Assembly: GCA_916700875.1 (NCBI GenBank)
Contig: CAKAKS010000060.1
Coordinates: 29,854,189-29,918,188, forward strand
From: Sebastes aleutianus
Taxonomy: Eukaryota; Chordata; Actinopteri; Perciformes; Sebastidae
Reading direction: 5' to 3'
DNA length: 64,000 bases
Shown: piece after piece, positions 45,901 through 57,902 of the stretch
Layout of the letters: every line of letters starts with the position of its first letter
How positions within the stretch are numbered: position 1 is the first letter of the stretch
Notes under the pieces: generated by a model
The model's input: the letters and a program-made list of their open reading frames with translations, nothing else
Told to the model about the DNA's origin: nothing
Databases searched by the model: none
Position numbers and translations under genes: made by a program

Positions 45901-48519
45901 ATTTATGTTCATTTTATTTTGACAAACTATAGGCTATGTCATTGTATAATGCAGGACAAAACAAAATGAAATATGCTACCCCTGAAATCTTAAATAAAGA
46001 TATTGTAATAGAGTATCAAACTACAGGACACTACAGTACCTATGTCCAGTGTTTGCTTCAGGGCTAGCCCCCTTCAATTTAATCAGCAAGCTCAGAACAC
46101 AGCTGGCGGTGACCTTTGCCGGTGTGTTGGCCTCAATACAAGCTTATAGCTTGGACTTTTTTGCCAGGTGACTGCCAGCAAAAGTCCGCAGACTGCCGTT
46201 CTGCAAGTTTCCCTTCAAACACTTAATCAATAGAATTTCTATTTTTTTTGTATCATTTTCAGTGCCAACATCATCGATTACACTGACTACTCGCGGCGGG
46301 CTTATTCTACAGCTTTGACTAAATCCTTGAGAATCAGCATGGATAGGGCTCAAGCGACCTCTGTGTCATTAACCAGCAAAAACAAGTTCTTAGAGTTGTT
46401 CTGTTCTGGTTGCACACAAGGACAGTCCATGCTGCCCTTAGAGAAATACAGAAAGTAACTGAAAGATGAAATGACAACTTCAGTCCACTGAACACAGTGA
46501 AAAAACAAAAAGAGGCAGAATGAGAGAGCTGGTTCTTTTAAATCTGCTCCATCTGGTTATTACCTTCATTACTGCGGGAACCTGAGAGCAACTTTATAGT
46601 TATTACACCCAAACAGCACAACAATACCATTTATCTTGCCCTTACATCAAAACAATGCCATTCAGCCCCAAAACTGTCCGTCATGCGTCAATATTTCATA
46701 TAAAAACCGAGGCTGGCAGCCATGATAATAACCCTACGGTGTTTTATGAACACAGTATATTTACAGTTGAGTCAACACAGCCGGTGTGATCTATAAGTCA
46801 TGAGCTGGGAGCTCAGGGGAGCGTAAGGTCATTAAGAGGGGGGGGCTTTGCCTTCAACCAAAACCACCAACACCACATCCATTCTGTTCACTACTGGAGG
46901 CGTTAATTGCTCTTGAGGCAGTTTGGGGACCGCTGGCGAGCCGCTAAGCTGGTCAGGACCACATTGAGGCCGTGGTTTGGACATTAGACGTATGACCCGG
47001 GGCGTTACATCCTTGAGGTTCCACACTAGGACCCAGAGGTATAATGCTACACAACAACTTGCTGAGGTTGCAGCGTGTTTTGAATAATGAAGTTCCTTTT
47101 GAGAGTCGAAGAAAATGTTGTTTTCATGATTGTGGTAGAGAAAGCTATAACATCGTTCAGGCCGGGTTTGATGTTGATTCAATGCAGGTTTCAGGCCTTC
47201 GTGCCCAGAGGGCCTCTGTGGTTCACTAAGAGGTTGAGCTGTAAGGCTGTGCCAGGTGTTCAACACTGAATTGATTGATCCAGAATTCATTACACCCATA
47301 AAATTAATCTAAGATGTTTGTATTGGATGTGTCCTGTCATAAAAGTCCTTTTTTTTCTGGTGAGATGTGGGTTAAAGTTGCCCTTGAGGCAGCACTGCCA
47401 TCTAGTGGCTGTCCGAGGCCTCGTGCAGCGAAATAGACCTCAAAATACACAGGACTCATATTAGTGCCTAATCTCTAACTAAATAAAAATGATATACATT
47501 TGTAGGTTCAAGCTTCTCCCATGGGACAATTTGTAACTTTTCTTGATCATTATGAAAATAAATCCCTTTGGGTTTTTAAATGCTTCATCTCCAGGTTTAA
47601 CCTCTCATTCCCATTAAAGGGGCACTCCTTCTATTTTACACACAAAGTAAAGGCAGGGATGGAAAGAGTACTAGAATATTATTATACTCAAGTATTTAAC
47701 CTAGTTCTGCTAGTTGTTCCCTGCACTTATTTCTAAATAAAACATTGAAATCACCCTAGGTGTTTGGCCACAATCAGTTTGTAATAGTGTTATTGGTTGA
47801 GTTACTGTTTCTTGTTTATTTCTGCTGAAAACTTTGAACATATCTCAGGGTAAATTTAAAATTACATCAATAATCTCTACATTTTACTGTGATGACATTT
47901 GTAAAGGGTTCATTGTTTACATGTAATGAATTAGCTGGTTTATGGTACAGGAGCCTATTGTCATGTAATGTTACACTAGACTCTGGTGTTACATTACATG
48001 ACAGTTTTCTCAGTGGCTTTACTCTCCCCAAAGCTCCTTTACTTCTCCTGCCGAGTTCATGTGAGCTTTAAACAATACAATGTTAACACCTACTAGCAAC
48101 ACACAGTAACATTAGCTAGCTGCTGCTACATTGAAACACACTGGCTGGCTACATCTTGATGAAGCAGTAGCTACAAAGAAATACACCCACAGATATTTAC
48201 CTTCTGCAGGTTGGAAGCATAATCGTTACCTGTTGGTCAAACTGCATCCACCAGAGTTAGCCAGTGGCTTCTCTCTACAGGTTTATCCTCTACCTTTTCC
48301 TTTGGGCTGACGCATCACGTAATCATTTCATTTTGTAGACCGATAAGTTTGTCAACTGTCCCAGAATATGTACTCTTTTCACAGCAGCCATGTTGACAGG
48401 TCATTGCAGAGTAAACACAGGTGTAATTAATTAATGGTGCCTTCACATGATCAGGTGATCTGGCGTTCAGGTGGTTAAGTGGTGAGAACACTGCTGCTAA
48501 GCAACAGTAATATTAAAAG

Positions 48520-49100
48520 TCCCATATCATGCTCATTTTCAGGTTCATACTACTAGAGCAGGGTTCAGCAACCTTTACTATCAAAAGAGCCATTTTAGGC
48601 AAAATTTTAAAAAAAATCTGCCTGGAGCCGCAAAACATTTGATCATTGTGATGAAGGTAACACAGTTTATAGTCTAAGTATATAGTATATAAGTCTAATG
48701 CAGTGGGTGCCAAAGTGCAGATGTACTACGGAGTATTAGGACCACATTGAGGGAAAAAACATCTGAGATTTCCAGAATAAAGTCATAATATTACGAAAAA
48801 AAAGCAGTAACTTTACGAGAATAAAGTCATAACTTTACAAGAATTTTTTTTAATATTACAAGAATAAAGTCATAATATTACGTGAATAAAGTCATAACTT
48901 TACGAGAAAAAAAGAAAATAACTTGTAAAATTACTACTTTATAATATTGACTTTATTCTCATAATATTACAACTTTTTTTCTCATAAACTTTTTACTTTA
49001 TTCTCGCAATATTATGACTTTATTCTCATATTACAACTTTTTTCTCATAAATGTTTTACTTTATTCTCGTAATATTTTGACTTTATTCTCAAAATCTCAG
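48520..49100. repeat. Foldback repeat with AATAAAGTCATAA tandem arms
   Basis: From CTGAGATTTCCAGAATAAAG (48762) the left arm repeats AATAAAGTCATAATATTACG; the right arm repeats its inverse TATTATGACTTTATTCTC and ends TCAAAATCTCAG at 49100. Preceded by repeat remnants at 48520-48720 (TCATGCTCATTTTCAGGTTC, GGGTTCAGCAACCTTTAC). Confidence 0.7.
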
Positions 49101-50303
49101 ATAATTTTTTTTTCCTATACTGTATATCTCACCCAGGACTCTTGTGGGTTTTAGTGGATATATTCTAGATGCCTTGTGCATCATTTTATACACATTTCTT
49201 TAAAATTCAGGTATTTCTGGAAACTTTCAGATCTCCACATTTTAAAGTTAAGTTATGTGGGTTTCAACCAAGTTTCAACTGGACAGCATGCATTTGTAAT
49301 GACTGGCACACCAGTGAGTCAGTGAGGTTTGTTGTTCAGACAAAATAAGTAATTTGAAGATGACACTTTTCGCTCTCAGAACTTCAATAGTTCAATTTTG
49401 TCACTTTTTAGACAAAAACAAATGATAGAGTTGTATTTTACATTTTAAACTTGAAATGAGCTCCTCACACGGCTGTTTTCCTTGTCAACCCTCCTCCTGC
49501 TGATATTAGCTGATATATCTGTTTTTCCAAGCAGACCAACAAGTGCACTTGAGCATCTAACTCCAATAAGTACAGTTTGAACTTAGATATGAGGTCAGTT
49601 TGAGTGTATTCATTACCCTGACAGAGAGGCTCTCTGTAGCTGTGTGTTGAAGACTATAATCACTTTGACTTGACTTGCAAAATCTTCTGAAAACCATTAC
49701 CGCAGTGTTTGATAACGTCCTCGAGTTCCCTTCCCCAACCCTCCGCACACACTCTGTGCTCACAGATTAACTACCCGCCGATTAATTAACACAATTACCT
49801 CTGTGTGTGCCAATCGGTGTCTTATCAACCTTCGTCAGGCCTTAAACTGTAAATTAATTAATATCCCCTCTCTTGTCATTTCTTAATTACCTAAGCTCCA
49901 GCAGGAATTCTGGGAAATGCCTGTGTCAGCGGCTCTGTGTTGTGTTCACGCTTATTACGACTTTGCTGTGCGCTCATTGGTTCATTGGACAGGAAATGAA
50001 AACATGCTGCTCTCATGCTGATGAGAGGTGATGAGGGGATGACATGATGTTAAAAGAGGCTCTTCAGACGAGGGCTTGATTTGAAGCGGCGCTCCTTAAT
50101 CTTTCTGTTTTCCCCGTGACACTCGACTTTGTTTAGACAGCTGGATATTTTGACAAATAACTCTCAGTTTATTGGAAACTGCTGCTCTAAACTCTGATAT
50201 CAGTCATATTTAAGTTTTTAAAAAGGAAAGGAGTAACACTTCATATCTAGATCTTCAGGTTCTGGAAAACCATTAAAGAGACAGCAGCATTTCAGATGAT
50301 AGT

Positions 50304-50309
50304 TTTATT
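50304..50309 (-). terminator. vmo1: vmo1 poly(A) signal AATAAA
   Basis: Minus-strand AATAAA 45 bp after the inferred TGA of vmo1, preceded by a short UTR. Confidence 0.65.
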
Positions 50310-50354
50310 ATTGGTCAGCGTTGATGGCGTTGGAGACGGACTGGATCAAACTGC

Positions 50355-50375
50355 TCAGGCCTGCTTGATGTTCAC
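50355..50375 (-). CDS. vmo1: vmo1 exon 4: six-codon last coding segment
   Basis: Downstream of the strong exon 3 donor, acceptor TTGACAGTGATCGGCAG ends at 50376 and the frame reads VNIKQA then TGA at 50355-50357. An AATAAA on the minus strand (plus 50304-50309) follows about 45 bp later, giving a compact last exon. Phase 0 agrees with exon 3. The call is inference from splice and poly(A) signals, not homology. Confidence 0.75.
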   Translation of the reverse strand: MNIKQA

Positions 50376-53300
50376 CTGCCGATCACTGTCAATAAAAACA
50401 ACAAACACAAGTTCATAAACAGGGAAATGTATACAGAATATATTACATTTGAATCGTCATCCTGCAAACTTCTTCTTCCTTAAAATGTTAAAAAAAAAAT
50501 ATATATATACCCAAACCAAAGAACGTATATTGATAAGAAGCAAAAGCAGCTCCCAGCAGGGAGTAATCAAATCGACTGCCATCATGACGCCAGTAAAACA
50601 TCTGCCTACAAAGTGCCATACAAAAGTAAAACAAAATTATTTCTATTCTATTGTCATAATTTGAATGTCTCTACCAAAATTACCTCTGTTGAACAATAAA
50701 AATATTATAAATATGCATACTATTATAACTATTTACATACCTACTTATATATTTATTTAACTTTTTTGCCCGGCTGATTCCCAGAGGAGCATAAAGTGAG
50801 CGATGGACATAAATGGAAGTTAGAAAGATTCAGCACACAGATTTTGAGAGCAATCTCAATCTTTTTCATGTTAAGGATCCAAAATCAATGTCCAACAGAA
50901 CACAGACCATGGATGTACAGTAAGAGGTTGTGTCCTGTGCTTTTGCCCTGCGTGTCAGTAAATAGCCTACAACTATATTAAATTATGTTGATGTCATGCT
51001 ACTAGCACTACTAGCTACTGGCCGATAGCCGGTTGTTTGGGAAGAGAGACGTTAATACATCCACCACGATAAAGGCTTATAGCATACAGCCCATGGGTGC
51101 ATTATAAGATAATAAAAGTGATGAATTACAGCCAATATATCCTTTATTACAGCCGCAGACAGCCAGCAGGAAGCTGGCAGAACCGGATATGTCATAAGCG
51201 TGCAGGGCGGTGCAGTCCCGTGGGTCTGATGCACGTACATCATGCCGAGGAAATAACTCTGGATTCGGCTAATAGTTAATTTTACAACTTTTAAGACATA
51301 ACGATTTAAATGAGGGCTATTTAAGTGTTCGTACTGGGAAGTTGATTGACCTAAAAAAATGATCCTCTGATTTACAGATGTCTCTTTATACATGTTCTCA
51401 CTCTCTCAAATTAACCAAAATAAAGAGTCTATGAAAACCTTCTGTGGATGTGTCATTAACCCCTCAAACATTTCTGGGCTTTGGTTTTCAATATATAACC
51501 CTCTGTCTTACCTGCTGAGGCTTGGCACAGCAATGGAAGCGCACATCGTTGAGGCTGGAGTCGTCCAGGCCGTACTGGTATTGCTCCATCTTGGTCTCGA
51601 TGCCACAGATTCCTCCGCCGTGACACTCCTCGCTCCAGTAGCCGTACTCTCCCCAGTCCATGCCGGTCCCCTCCAGCGTCGGATTGCTGCTGCAGCGGAA
51701 CTTGATGTTGTTGACGGCCGTGTCGTCGCCGAACAGACCCTGATGGGGTTCCACGCGGATCTGGAAAGCGGTGAGCACGCCACTGGGGCAGTACTGGGGG
51801 TGGGACCAGTCACCGAAGCTGACCGAGAGAGGAGGAAATATAAGAGAGTAGTGGGGGGAGAAAAAAATCAGGAATGGATCCAAGATGAAGGCTGGAAACA
51901 CTGGAGGAAAGTCAAGACATTTCCACATCTGAACACCTAATTTGCAATCCTGGCAAAAGCGGTGCTTTCATTTCCCCTCTGAACATGATGGGAACCTGCC
52001 AGTCTGCAGCTCCCTGCTGCTTTCCTACTTTATTTATCTAATTCTTATTTAACCTTTATAGTACAGCCAGGTTAGTCCCACTGAGATCAAGGATCTCTTT
52101 CACACGATAGATCTGGCCACAGCAACAAACAGCTGCATGTTTAAAGACGTCAACAAAAACATTTCAGCATGAGTGGCAGCCGTGCTCAAAGAGGGCAGAG
52201 GAAAGTATTTCTATTGATATGTTCATTGCCGTTTAACATTAGAATTCCTCCTGCTGCATACTGGCTCCCTGAAATAAAAATCACTGTATAAACGAGGCCA
52301 TATCAAACCCAACATTTAGAAGGACACATAAAATGTACACAGATCAATAGAAACAGCTAACAGTCGCCAGGAAAAAATGTATGCATTGTACGTTTCTGCA
52401 AACCACAAATACGTTGAATGTCGACGTTTTTTGCATTCGGTCAGAGCAAGTGACTTAGTGCAAGAAGCGATGTGCAGAGCACATTACGTAGTATACTGTA
52501 TAGAGTGAGAAACCGTTATTGAAAGTTATGTGGTATTATTACGAGGGAAAGTCCACTAACGGTGGGAGGGGTGGTGGATGGGTCAAACAAACACAGGACT
52601 TTACCCAGGAGACCGCTGTTTGTGTCCTGTATGATACCAAAAGTAAATGTTGAATTTCTGCTTTTTACGTAACGTTGTTACACTTGTTACGTAACATTAT
52701 GTAAGTTATTATAGTAACATAAACCATGATGTTTTGTTCTAACCTTAAAGTCCCGGTGAAATGGAAGTTAGAGCGTCTTCTGTACTGTGACATGTTCCCC
52801 AGTGAAACAGAATATTTGAGCCGTGTACAGGTACAAAAGGGATTTAAAGCAAATCCTTCACATTTGATTGGCCCACTAACTGCCTCAGTAAAAGTTACAG
52901 ATTGATGGATGGATGGATGGATGGATGGATGGATGGATGATAATGCATTGCATAATATTGTTGATACTAGCTCATCTAAGCACACGTCATATTTTGTTTT
53001 ATAGGACGAAAAGTTTATCTGATTTTGATTATAAAAATACAAAGAAATCGATTTTGTTTTGTAAAAAAAAAAATGCATATATTATTAAATAGGTGCAAAA
53101 TATGACTGAGGATGTGATCCACAAGGGTTAAAAAGGCATTTTTAATTTCATCTCTACTTTAACTAAGTAGTTTTGTTGCCTAAACCTAATCAATTGTTTC
53201 ACAACGTTAACCACGTGTCATTGTGCGTTTCTGCAAGCGTGACACAAGGCAGATATGAAACGTATTTATGATTTGGTTCAAAAACGTCCACATTCAGCGT

Positions 53301-54988
53301 ACCCCGTGGTTTGTAGAAACGTACAATGCCAACATTCCTTCTGGCGACTGGGTTGATAAAAAATGTAGATCACTTGAGACTTTCAAATAAAACTCTACTG
53401 TAAAGGAACAAATCACATATTGCACCTTCATTGAACCGGCCATGGAAATCTGTTTTATTGTAGGTGTACCATTCTCTAATAAGGCACCATTTATTTCAGT
53501 TGTAACTAATGGCTTTATTAATGGTCAAAATTACATTTACTAATACTTTATACATCACTTATGAGACATTAAAATGGTGTTAATGGAATATAACTGATGT
53601 TTAAAGCTTTAACTAATGATTTGTTAACAATTGATGAAGCCCATTATACAGTAAGCCCTTTATAAAAAGGTGCCTCATTAGAAGGCGTTACTGTCGTGAA
53701 CTACTCACTAGCCAGTGTGGGATTCAACAGAGTACACGAAGCTTCGGTTTCCGTCTTTGGCGCAGATGAGGCGGATCCCATTCAGAGCGGTGTCATCCAC
53801 CGCGTACTGGTTAGGCTCCACCTGAGCAAACAGAAAACAGTTCCCAGAGCAGTTCTCTTGTTATCCTATTATTGTTATAATTATTCTCAATAGCCTTGGC
53901 GGAACTTAGAAATGCATTTTTGCATTGAACAAAGACTTAAAAATATTTTTATCCACCATCTTACATCGGAATCACATTAGCAAAGGAGAGGAGGAACATT
54001 TACAGCAACCAAAAACTGTTTTAACGCACATATGTGACCTGAAAAAAATGTGAACCCATGCCATCAAGCTTCTCCACGAGGACACACATGTTGGCTTGAA
54101 ATGACGTGTCTTCATTTTCAAATCTATCTGTAAAACTAAATGGAGAATGGAAAGCTGCACACTCATAGCGGCAATGTCTTGAATTTCAGCTTCAGCAAAC
54201 AGTTTTCATCATCTGTATCTTTTGTTTCCTAGATTATTTTAAGGATGAGAACAACAGCCGGTATTTATACTGACCAGGACGGATGTTTCAAATCAAGGAG
54301 GGCCCTATCACATTATCCACATTATCAAGAAAACAAGCACAAAAAAACAAGACATCCTACATTCAAGCCAGAGAAAGAATTCACAAAGCACAAATTTATA
54401 TCTACACATATAAAGGTTCTAGATCTACTGAAGATAGAGAAATCTTACATGTGAAAAATACATTCACAACATAAAAATGAAAGGCAAAAGTTACAAAATA
54501 GAAAAACATTGGTATATAAACAAGACATAATATAGATGCAAATAGAAAAATATCATCTACATTAATTATTACATTGTGGACAAGGAGATTCAGCAAGTTG
54601 GTTTGCTACACCTGTCTGACCTGGTTAGTACAAATGCTGGTTAGGTGAGACTTTCCATTCTTTTCTTTTTTTATATCCGCCCGTTGTGTGCCTCAGTTTT
54701 CTTTTTCTTTGCCTTACTGCAGTAGGTTTATTTTAAATATAAAATATTTATAATACGTGAGAGAGTCGGTGTTTTTACCCTGAGACTGAAGCCAACAGCA
54801 AAGAACTTGTCAGGACACATCTCTGGCCAGGTCCAGTTTCCAAACTGCTCTCCGTTGCTCACAGTAAGCAAAGATCTGTACTGTCTGCTGCTAAAGGCCG
54901 CACCAGCTCGCTGCAGAAAGGTTTTCTCCTCACACAACCCACCGGACAACACAGCCAGCATGGCCACGACGGTGAAAAGACTTGCCAT
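50355..54988 (-). CDS. vmo1: Vitelline membrane outer layer protein 1 (VMO1)
   Basis: Spliced from 54779-54988, 53709-53821, 51512-51818 and 50355-50375 on the minus strand; all introns are GT-AG and phases agree, giving 216 residues plus TGA (human VMO1 is about 200). A hydrophobic signal peptide (MASLFTVVAMLAVLSGGLC) leads to a secreted protein. The VOMI beta-prism fold is shown by three internal repeats, each with a tryptophan-proline-cysteine entry (WPEMCP, HPQYCP, SEECHG) and a closing motif (DDTALNGIRLIC, DDTAVNNIKFRC, DDSSLNDVRFHC). A sequon NWT lies in repeat 1. VMO1 occurs in the egg outer layer of birds and in secreted epithelial fluids; the fish role is not known from sequence. It is convergent to rftn1 and tandem with the MHC II beta gene. 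Confidence 0.95.
50376..51511 (-). other. vmo1: vmo1 intron 3
   Basis: 1.1-kb intron holding a family-E repeat fragment at 51230-51395 (AACTCTGGATTCGGCTAATA, GTACTGGGAAGTTGATTG). Otherwise AT-rich and featureless. Confidence 0.7.
51230..51395 (+). repeat. Dispersed repeat family E, fragment
   Basis: Matches, in plus orientation, the family at 61172-61650 (ACTCTGGATTCGGCTAATAG, GATTTACAGATGTCTCTTT). Confidence 0.6.
51512..51818 (-). CDS. vmo1: vmo1 exon 3 (VOMI repeats 2 and 3)
   Basis: Acceptor CTCTCGGTCAG ends at 51819; one base completes Tyr, then FGDWSHPQYCPSGVL, DDTAVNNIKFRC, EYGYWSEECHGGGICG and DDSSLNDVRFHCCAKPQQ. A strong donor CAG/GTAAGA at 51511 ends it in phase 0. Reading through the donor would add seven residues (VRQRVIY) before a stop at 51488-51490, so a retained-intron form is possible. 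Confidence 0.93.
52745..53162. mobile_element. Nested TTAA-flanked element
   Basis: TTAA at 52745-52748 and 53159-53162 frames 410 bp with imperfect inverted ends AGTCCCGGTGAAAT and ATTTCATCTCTACT. Removing it and one TTAA rejoins the outer element as ...AACC-TTAA-CTAAG. It contains a GGAT microsatellite at 52904-52939. Confidence 0.7.
52904..52939. repeat. (GATG)n microsatellite
   Basis: About nine GGAT/GATG units. Confidence 0.95.
53709..53821 (-). CDS. vmo1: vmo1 exon 2
   Basis: Acceptor ends CTCAG at 53822; the exon encodes VEPNQYAVDDTALNGIRLIC, then AKDGNRSFVYSVESHTG, and leaves two bases (TA) before donor GTGAGT at 53708. It closes the first VOMI repeat. Confidence 0.94.
53822..54778 (-). 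other. vmo1: vmo1 intron 1
   Basis: Non-coding 957-bp intron, AT-rich, no repeat or element recognised. Confidence 0.75.
54779..54988 (-). CDS. vmo1: vmo1 exon 1 (signal peptide and repeat 1 start)
   Basis: ATG reads from 54988; the first 19 residues form a signal peptide ending GGLC. The exon continues through SLLTVSNGEQFGNWTWPEMC to FSLR and stops in phase 0 before donor GTAAAA at 54778. The start is chosen because it directly begins the signal peptide. Confidence 0.94.
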
Positions 54989-55063
54989 ATTGACAGCAAT
55001 GAGTCAGTGTTTCACACAACTGAAATGCCAGCTAACAAGTGCCAGGGGGGTTCAGGCTCAAAG

Positions 55064-55071
55064 CTCTTATA
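55064..55071 (-). promoter_or_regulatory. vmo1: TATA box of vmo1
   Basis: TATAAGAG on the minus strand, 76 bp upstream of the vmo1 ATG. This places transcription start near 55035-55040 and a 5' UTR of about 50 bases. Position and sequence fit a focused promoter; no experiment is implied. Confidence 0.6.
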
Positions 55072-55072
55072 G

Positions 55073-57556
55073 CTTCCCCGTCAATTCAGAAATAGAACCT
55101 CTCCTATCAGGTTGAATCATTTACAGAGTCACGGAGTGGCGTGGGATTGAACAGCTGGTGTTGGAGAAGTTTTTCTCACTGAAGTTCAAACACACGGGGT
55201 CTGCAATTTATTCATCTTTTACATTACAACATGCAGAGAATCTGGTAGGGAATTTAACATTTCTACATCACACAAATCCACAGGTCTGAGCCACCTTTAC
55301 AAATGTAATCCACAGGATAAGGTTCAGCAGCAACAGGACCTTTTACACTTGTAATCGATGTTGCAAGGACTGCTGTTGTCCAAGAATAATAGTATATAGA
55401 TTGAGAAGTGCAATGCCAGGAAATAAGAGATTAGTGGCAAAGGTTTATTTTGTCTCGCTAGGACATTATACCCAACATCACACCTTATCACTGGGGACTG
55501 AGAAAACACATTTTTAAAGAATTAAAAGCATTAGCATTGTATTCGGATTATGGTGTCACTGATAAAGCTATCACTGTATCCATACATCACACACTGACAC
55601 TCACACAAAATAATACAAATGATCTTACATTATCTACATGTATATAGGACAATCAATAGCAAGGATTGTAGGCTGACAAAACACTTTTACAGACTTGATG
55701 GATTTGAAGTTTTAGCCTCTTCTGGCAGCCCGGTCGCACAAAAAGACATATGAATGACACGATAATGTGCAAGGCAATGCAATAAGAACGCCTTTCTTGC
55801 GTTTGGCATGTCATTTGTACACCAGACAGGCTGTATTGACTGCAATGTAAGTGCGCACCCGTAAATCATACTTGCCAACCTTGAGTCCTCAAAAATAGGG
55901 AGGATTTCAAAACCAAAGCGGGGCGTCTTGAGGGGGAAAAAAAGGAGTGTCAGAGACTTTGTTTCCTGCATTCTGGTGACTTTTAAAGAATCCAAATAGC
56001 AAAATAATAAGTTCACTGCAACATCATTTTTTATCTTAAATACTTTTAATCTTACTTTAAAATCTTAGGAAAGAATAGCTACAGAATAATTTGCCCGTCT
56101 GGCGTGAATTTGTGTGAATCTCTGTCATTCATTTATTGCCCCTGCTTGAGAATCTCTCCATTTCCTTCTCCTTCTCTCACTCACTGAAGGCCCTTTCAGA
56201 CACAATGCGACAACGGCACCACTGCGCTCTGAAACCATTTATTTCGAATGACTTGCGCCGCACCACGACGGCTTTTCACTGCGTCGGGCAAAGGCCAACT
56301 TTGTCTAGCGCACCTCAAACAGCGTTGTGTCGGGAGGTCGCAAGCAGCTCTTTTCTGCCAGGAAACAACATTAGGTGTAGCTGTATTGTGGATTGTGGTG
56401 AAAACAGTAGGGCTAAACACGCTGTACAGTGCCAGAAACAGGTTGTGAAAACAAAAAGGAAAAAAGATGTTTTGAAAATTTGTCATAAATCGGGAGATAT
56501 ACGGGAGAATTGTGGCGTCGGGAGGAAACGAATGAACAACTATTATTTCTTTATAACAGACCGTTGCTATGGGCGCAGTTCTGATGTCGGACTCTGACAG
56601 ACCGTTTTTGTGTCAAATTATTGATTTCTGAAGTAAGTAACCGTGTAATAAGCGGGATAATGTACAGCTAGCGGGTCATTGTTGTGAAAGAAACCCCTTC
56701 AGGGTGATGAGAGACTGCGGCATCGCCCTGTTGGGGTTTCTTTCACAACAATGACCGGCTTGCTGTACATTATCCCTTACATGGCAAACAGTTCCTTATT
56801 TACACAACCAGTAGATACGGAGCAACATTAGCATTCTTTTGGAGTTGTGTTTCTGGTCACCTGATGAATGCAGGTCTACTTTTCACTCCCTTTTAGTTGT
56901 TTTGGGTTTTTACTCCTATCTGGCTTTTTAGCTGGGAAATGCTCCATTTTATTCACCAGCTAGTCTCTAACTTTGTATTTCTACCATTTGTTGCTGAGCA
57001 GATAGTGTAGAGTATTAGTAGAGAGGTTTTATCGCTGTGTCCGAAAACAAGGTTACGGAAAACAAAACAATGAGCTGAAAGATGCTAAAACACTCCATAC
57101 AGCTGAGCGGGACTACAGAGTCGAGTGACAATTCTCCGTGGATTCATCACAGACAGCATACAAGTTGTCATGTGATCATTGTAAATATAAAAATATTGAT
57201 TAGAGCTGCTTTAAATCTGCTTTTTTTTGCAGTGTAGAAGTGTGGAAAAATCTTTACAGCAGCGTTTAGATCATCATATAGTGAGAGGAAACCTTTAGAA
57301 TATATAATTGAACAATTAAGTGAATAAATCAAATTTAAAATATATTAAATACATGCTGTCAGCGTTCTGTTGTTTTTTTGCTGTACGCACAGACTGAAAG
57401 AAACCAGCACCAAGTTTAAGTTGAATTTTCAATTAAAGATTGTATTTTTTTTACTTAGTGGGACAAATAAAATCCTCTATCCTGTTAATAATGTGCTTCA
57501 AAACGGTTCATATAGATCACACATACACAGATGTGACATGTCATGTAAAGATGATA
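55073..57556. other. Spacer between vmo1 and the MHC II beta gene
   Basis: About 2.5 kb without a recognisable gene. 55690-56020 has repeat-like fragments; 56170-56640 is a repeat unit starting GGCCCTTTCAGACACAATGC; 56654-56776 is a long hairpin. 56780-57550 shows nothing. Confidence 0.55.
56654..56776. repeat. Long hairpin (44-bp arms)
   Basis: Left arm 56654-56697 (starts GGGATAATGTACAGC, ends GTGAAAGAAACCCC) pairs with 56733-56776 with only two mismatches. The 35-base loop contains a further stem CAGGGTGATG/CATCGCCCTG. It is probably the core of a MITE; transcribed either way it would form a strong stem. Confidence 0.85.
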
Positions 57557-57902
57557 TTTATTCCAAGGTGAGACAGTAATTGAAAGTGACAGGTCTGACG
57601 CCTTAATCCTACAAAATGATCATAACACAACGTTGGAACAATTTATGGCACTTTGTTTTTTGAAGGATACCATGTCAGTGGAGTCCTTGGTTGACACAAA
57701 TGATAAAGGAGGAGCGTTGCCATGTCGGGGGGTCAGTACAATAATAAACCAACACTATGTCATCTTCCCACAATGCTGTTTTTCTCCTTCCACTGTAGGT
57801 CAGTTGTTGAGGGGGACTATTTTCTTTTTTGTGGGCTGAAGGGGTCGCCGGCTTTAATACTTTATATTGTTACCTAATCTAGTTCTTCAGCAGAGCTTTA
57901 TC
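57557..57902 (-). other. MHC II beta 3' UTR with AATAAA
   Basis: Minus-strand sequence between the stop and the first AATAAA (plus 57557-57562), about 345 bases, no coding potential. The transcript end is probably 10-25 bases beyond the hexamer. Confidence 0.55.

Larger units (their letters stand above)
41522..50303. other. Gene-poor spacer between rftn1 and vmo1
   Basis: No splice-bounded coding segment recognised on either strand. Part of 41522-45180 may be distal rftn1 3' UTR or flanking DNA. Repeats: hAT end at 45787-45900, mixed fish repeats at 47300-48500, a foldback at 48520-49100. Poly(T)/(A) tracts are at 43813-43832 and 44710-44732. A unique block at 49740-49930 rich in TTAATTAA words may be regulatory. 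Confidence 0.5.
52361..53350. mobile_element. Long-TIR MITE in vmo1 intron 2, with nested insertion
   Basis: Inverted arms of about 70 bp: CAGTCGCCAGGAAAAAATG with GCATTGTACGTTTCTGCAAA on the left, and their inverse ending TTCTGGCGACTG at 53350. A second element sits inside at 52749-53158. No transposase frame. Confidence 0.75.

Noticed and set aside
51392..51940. 182-codon plus-strand frame
   Set aside because: Antisense of vmo1 exon 3; the VOMI motifs are on the minus strand.
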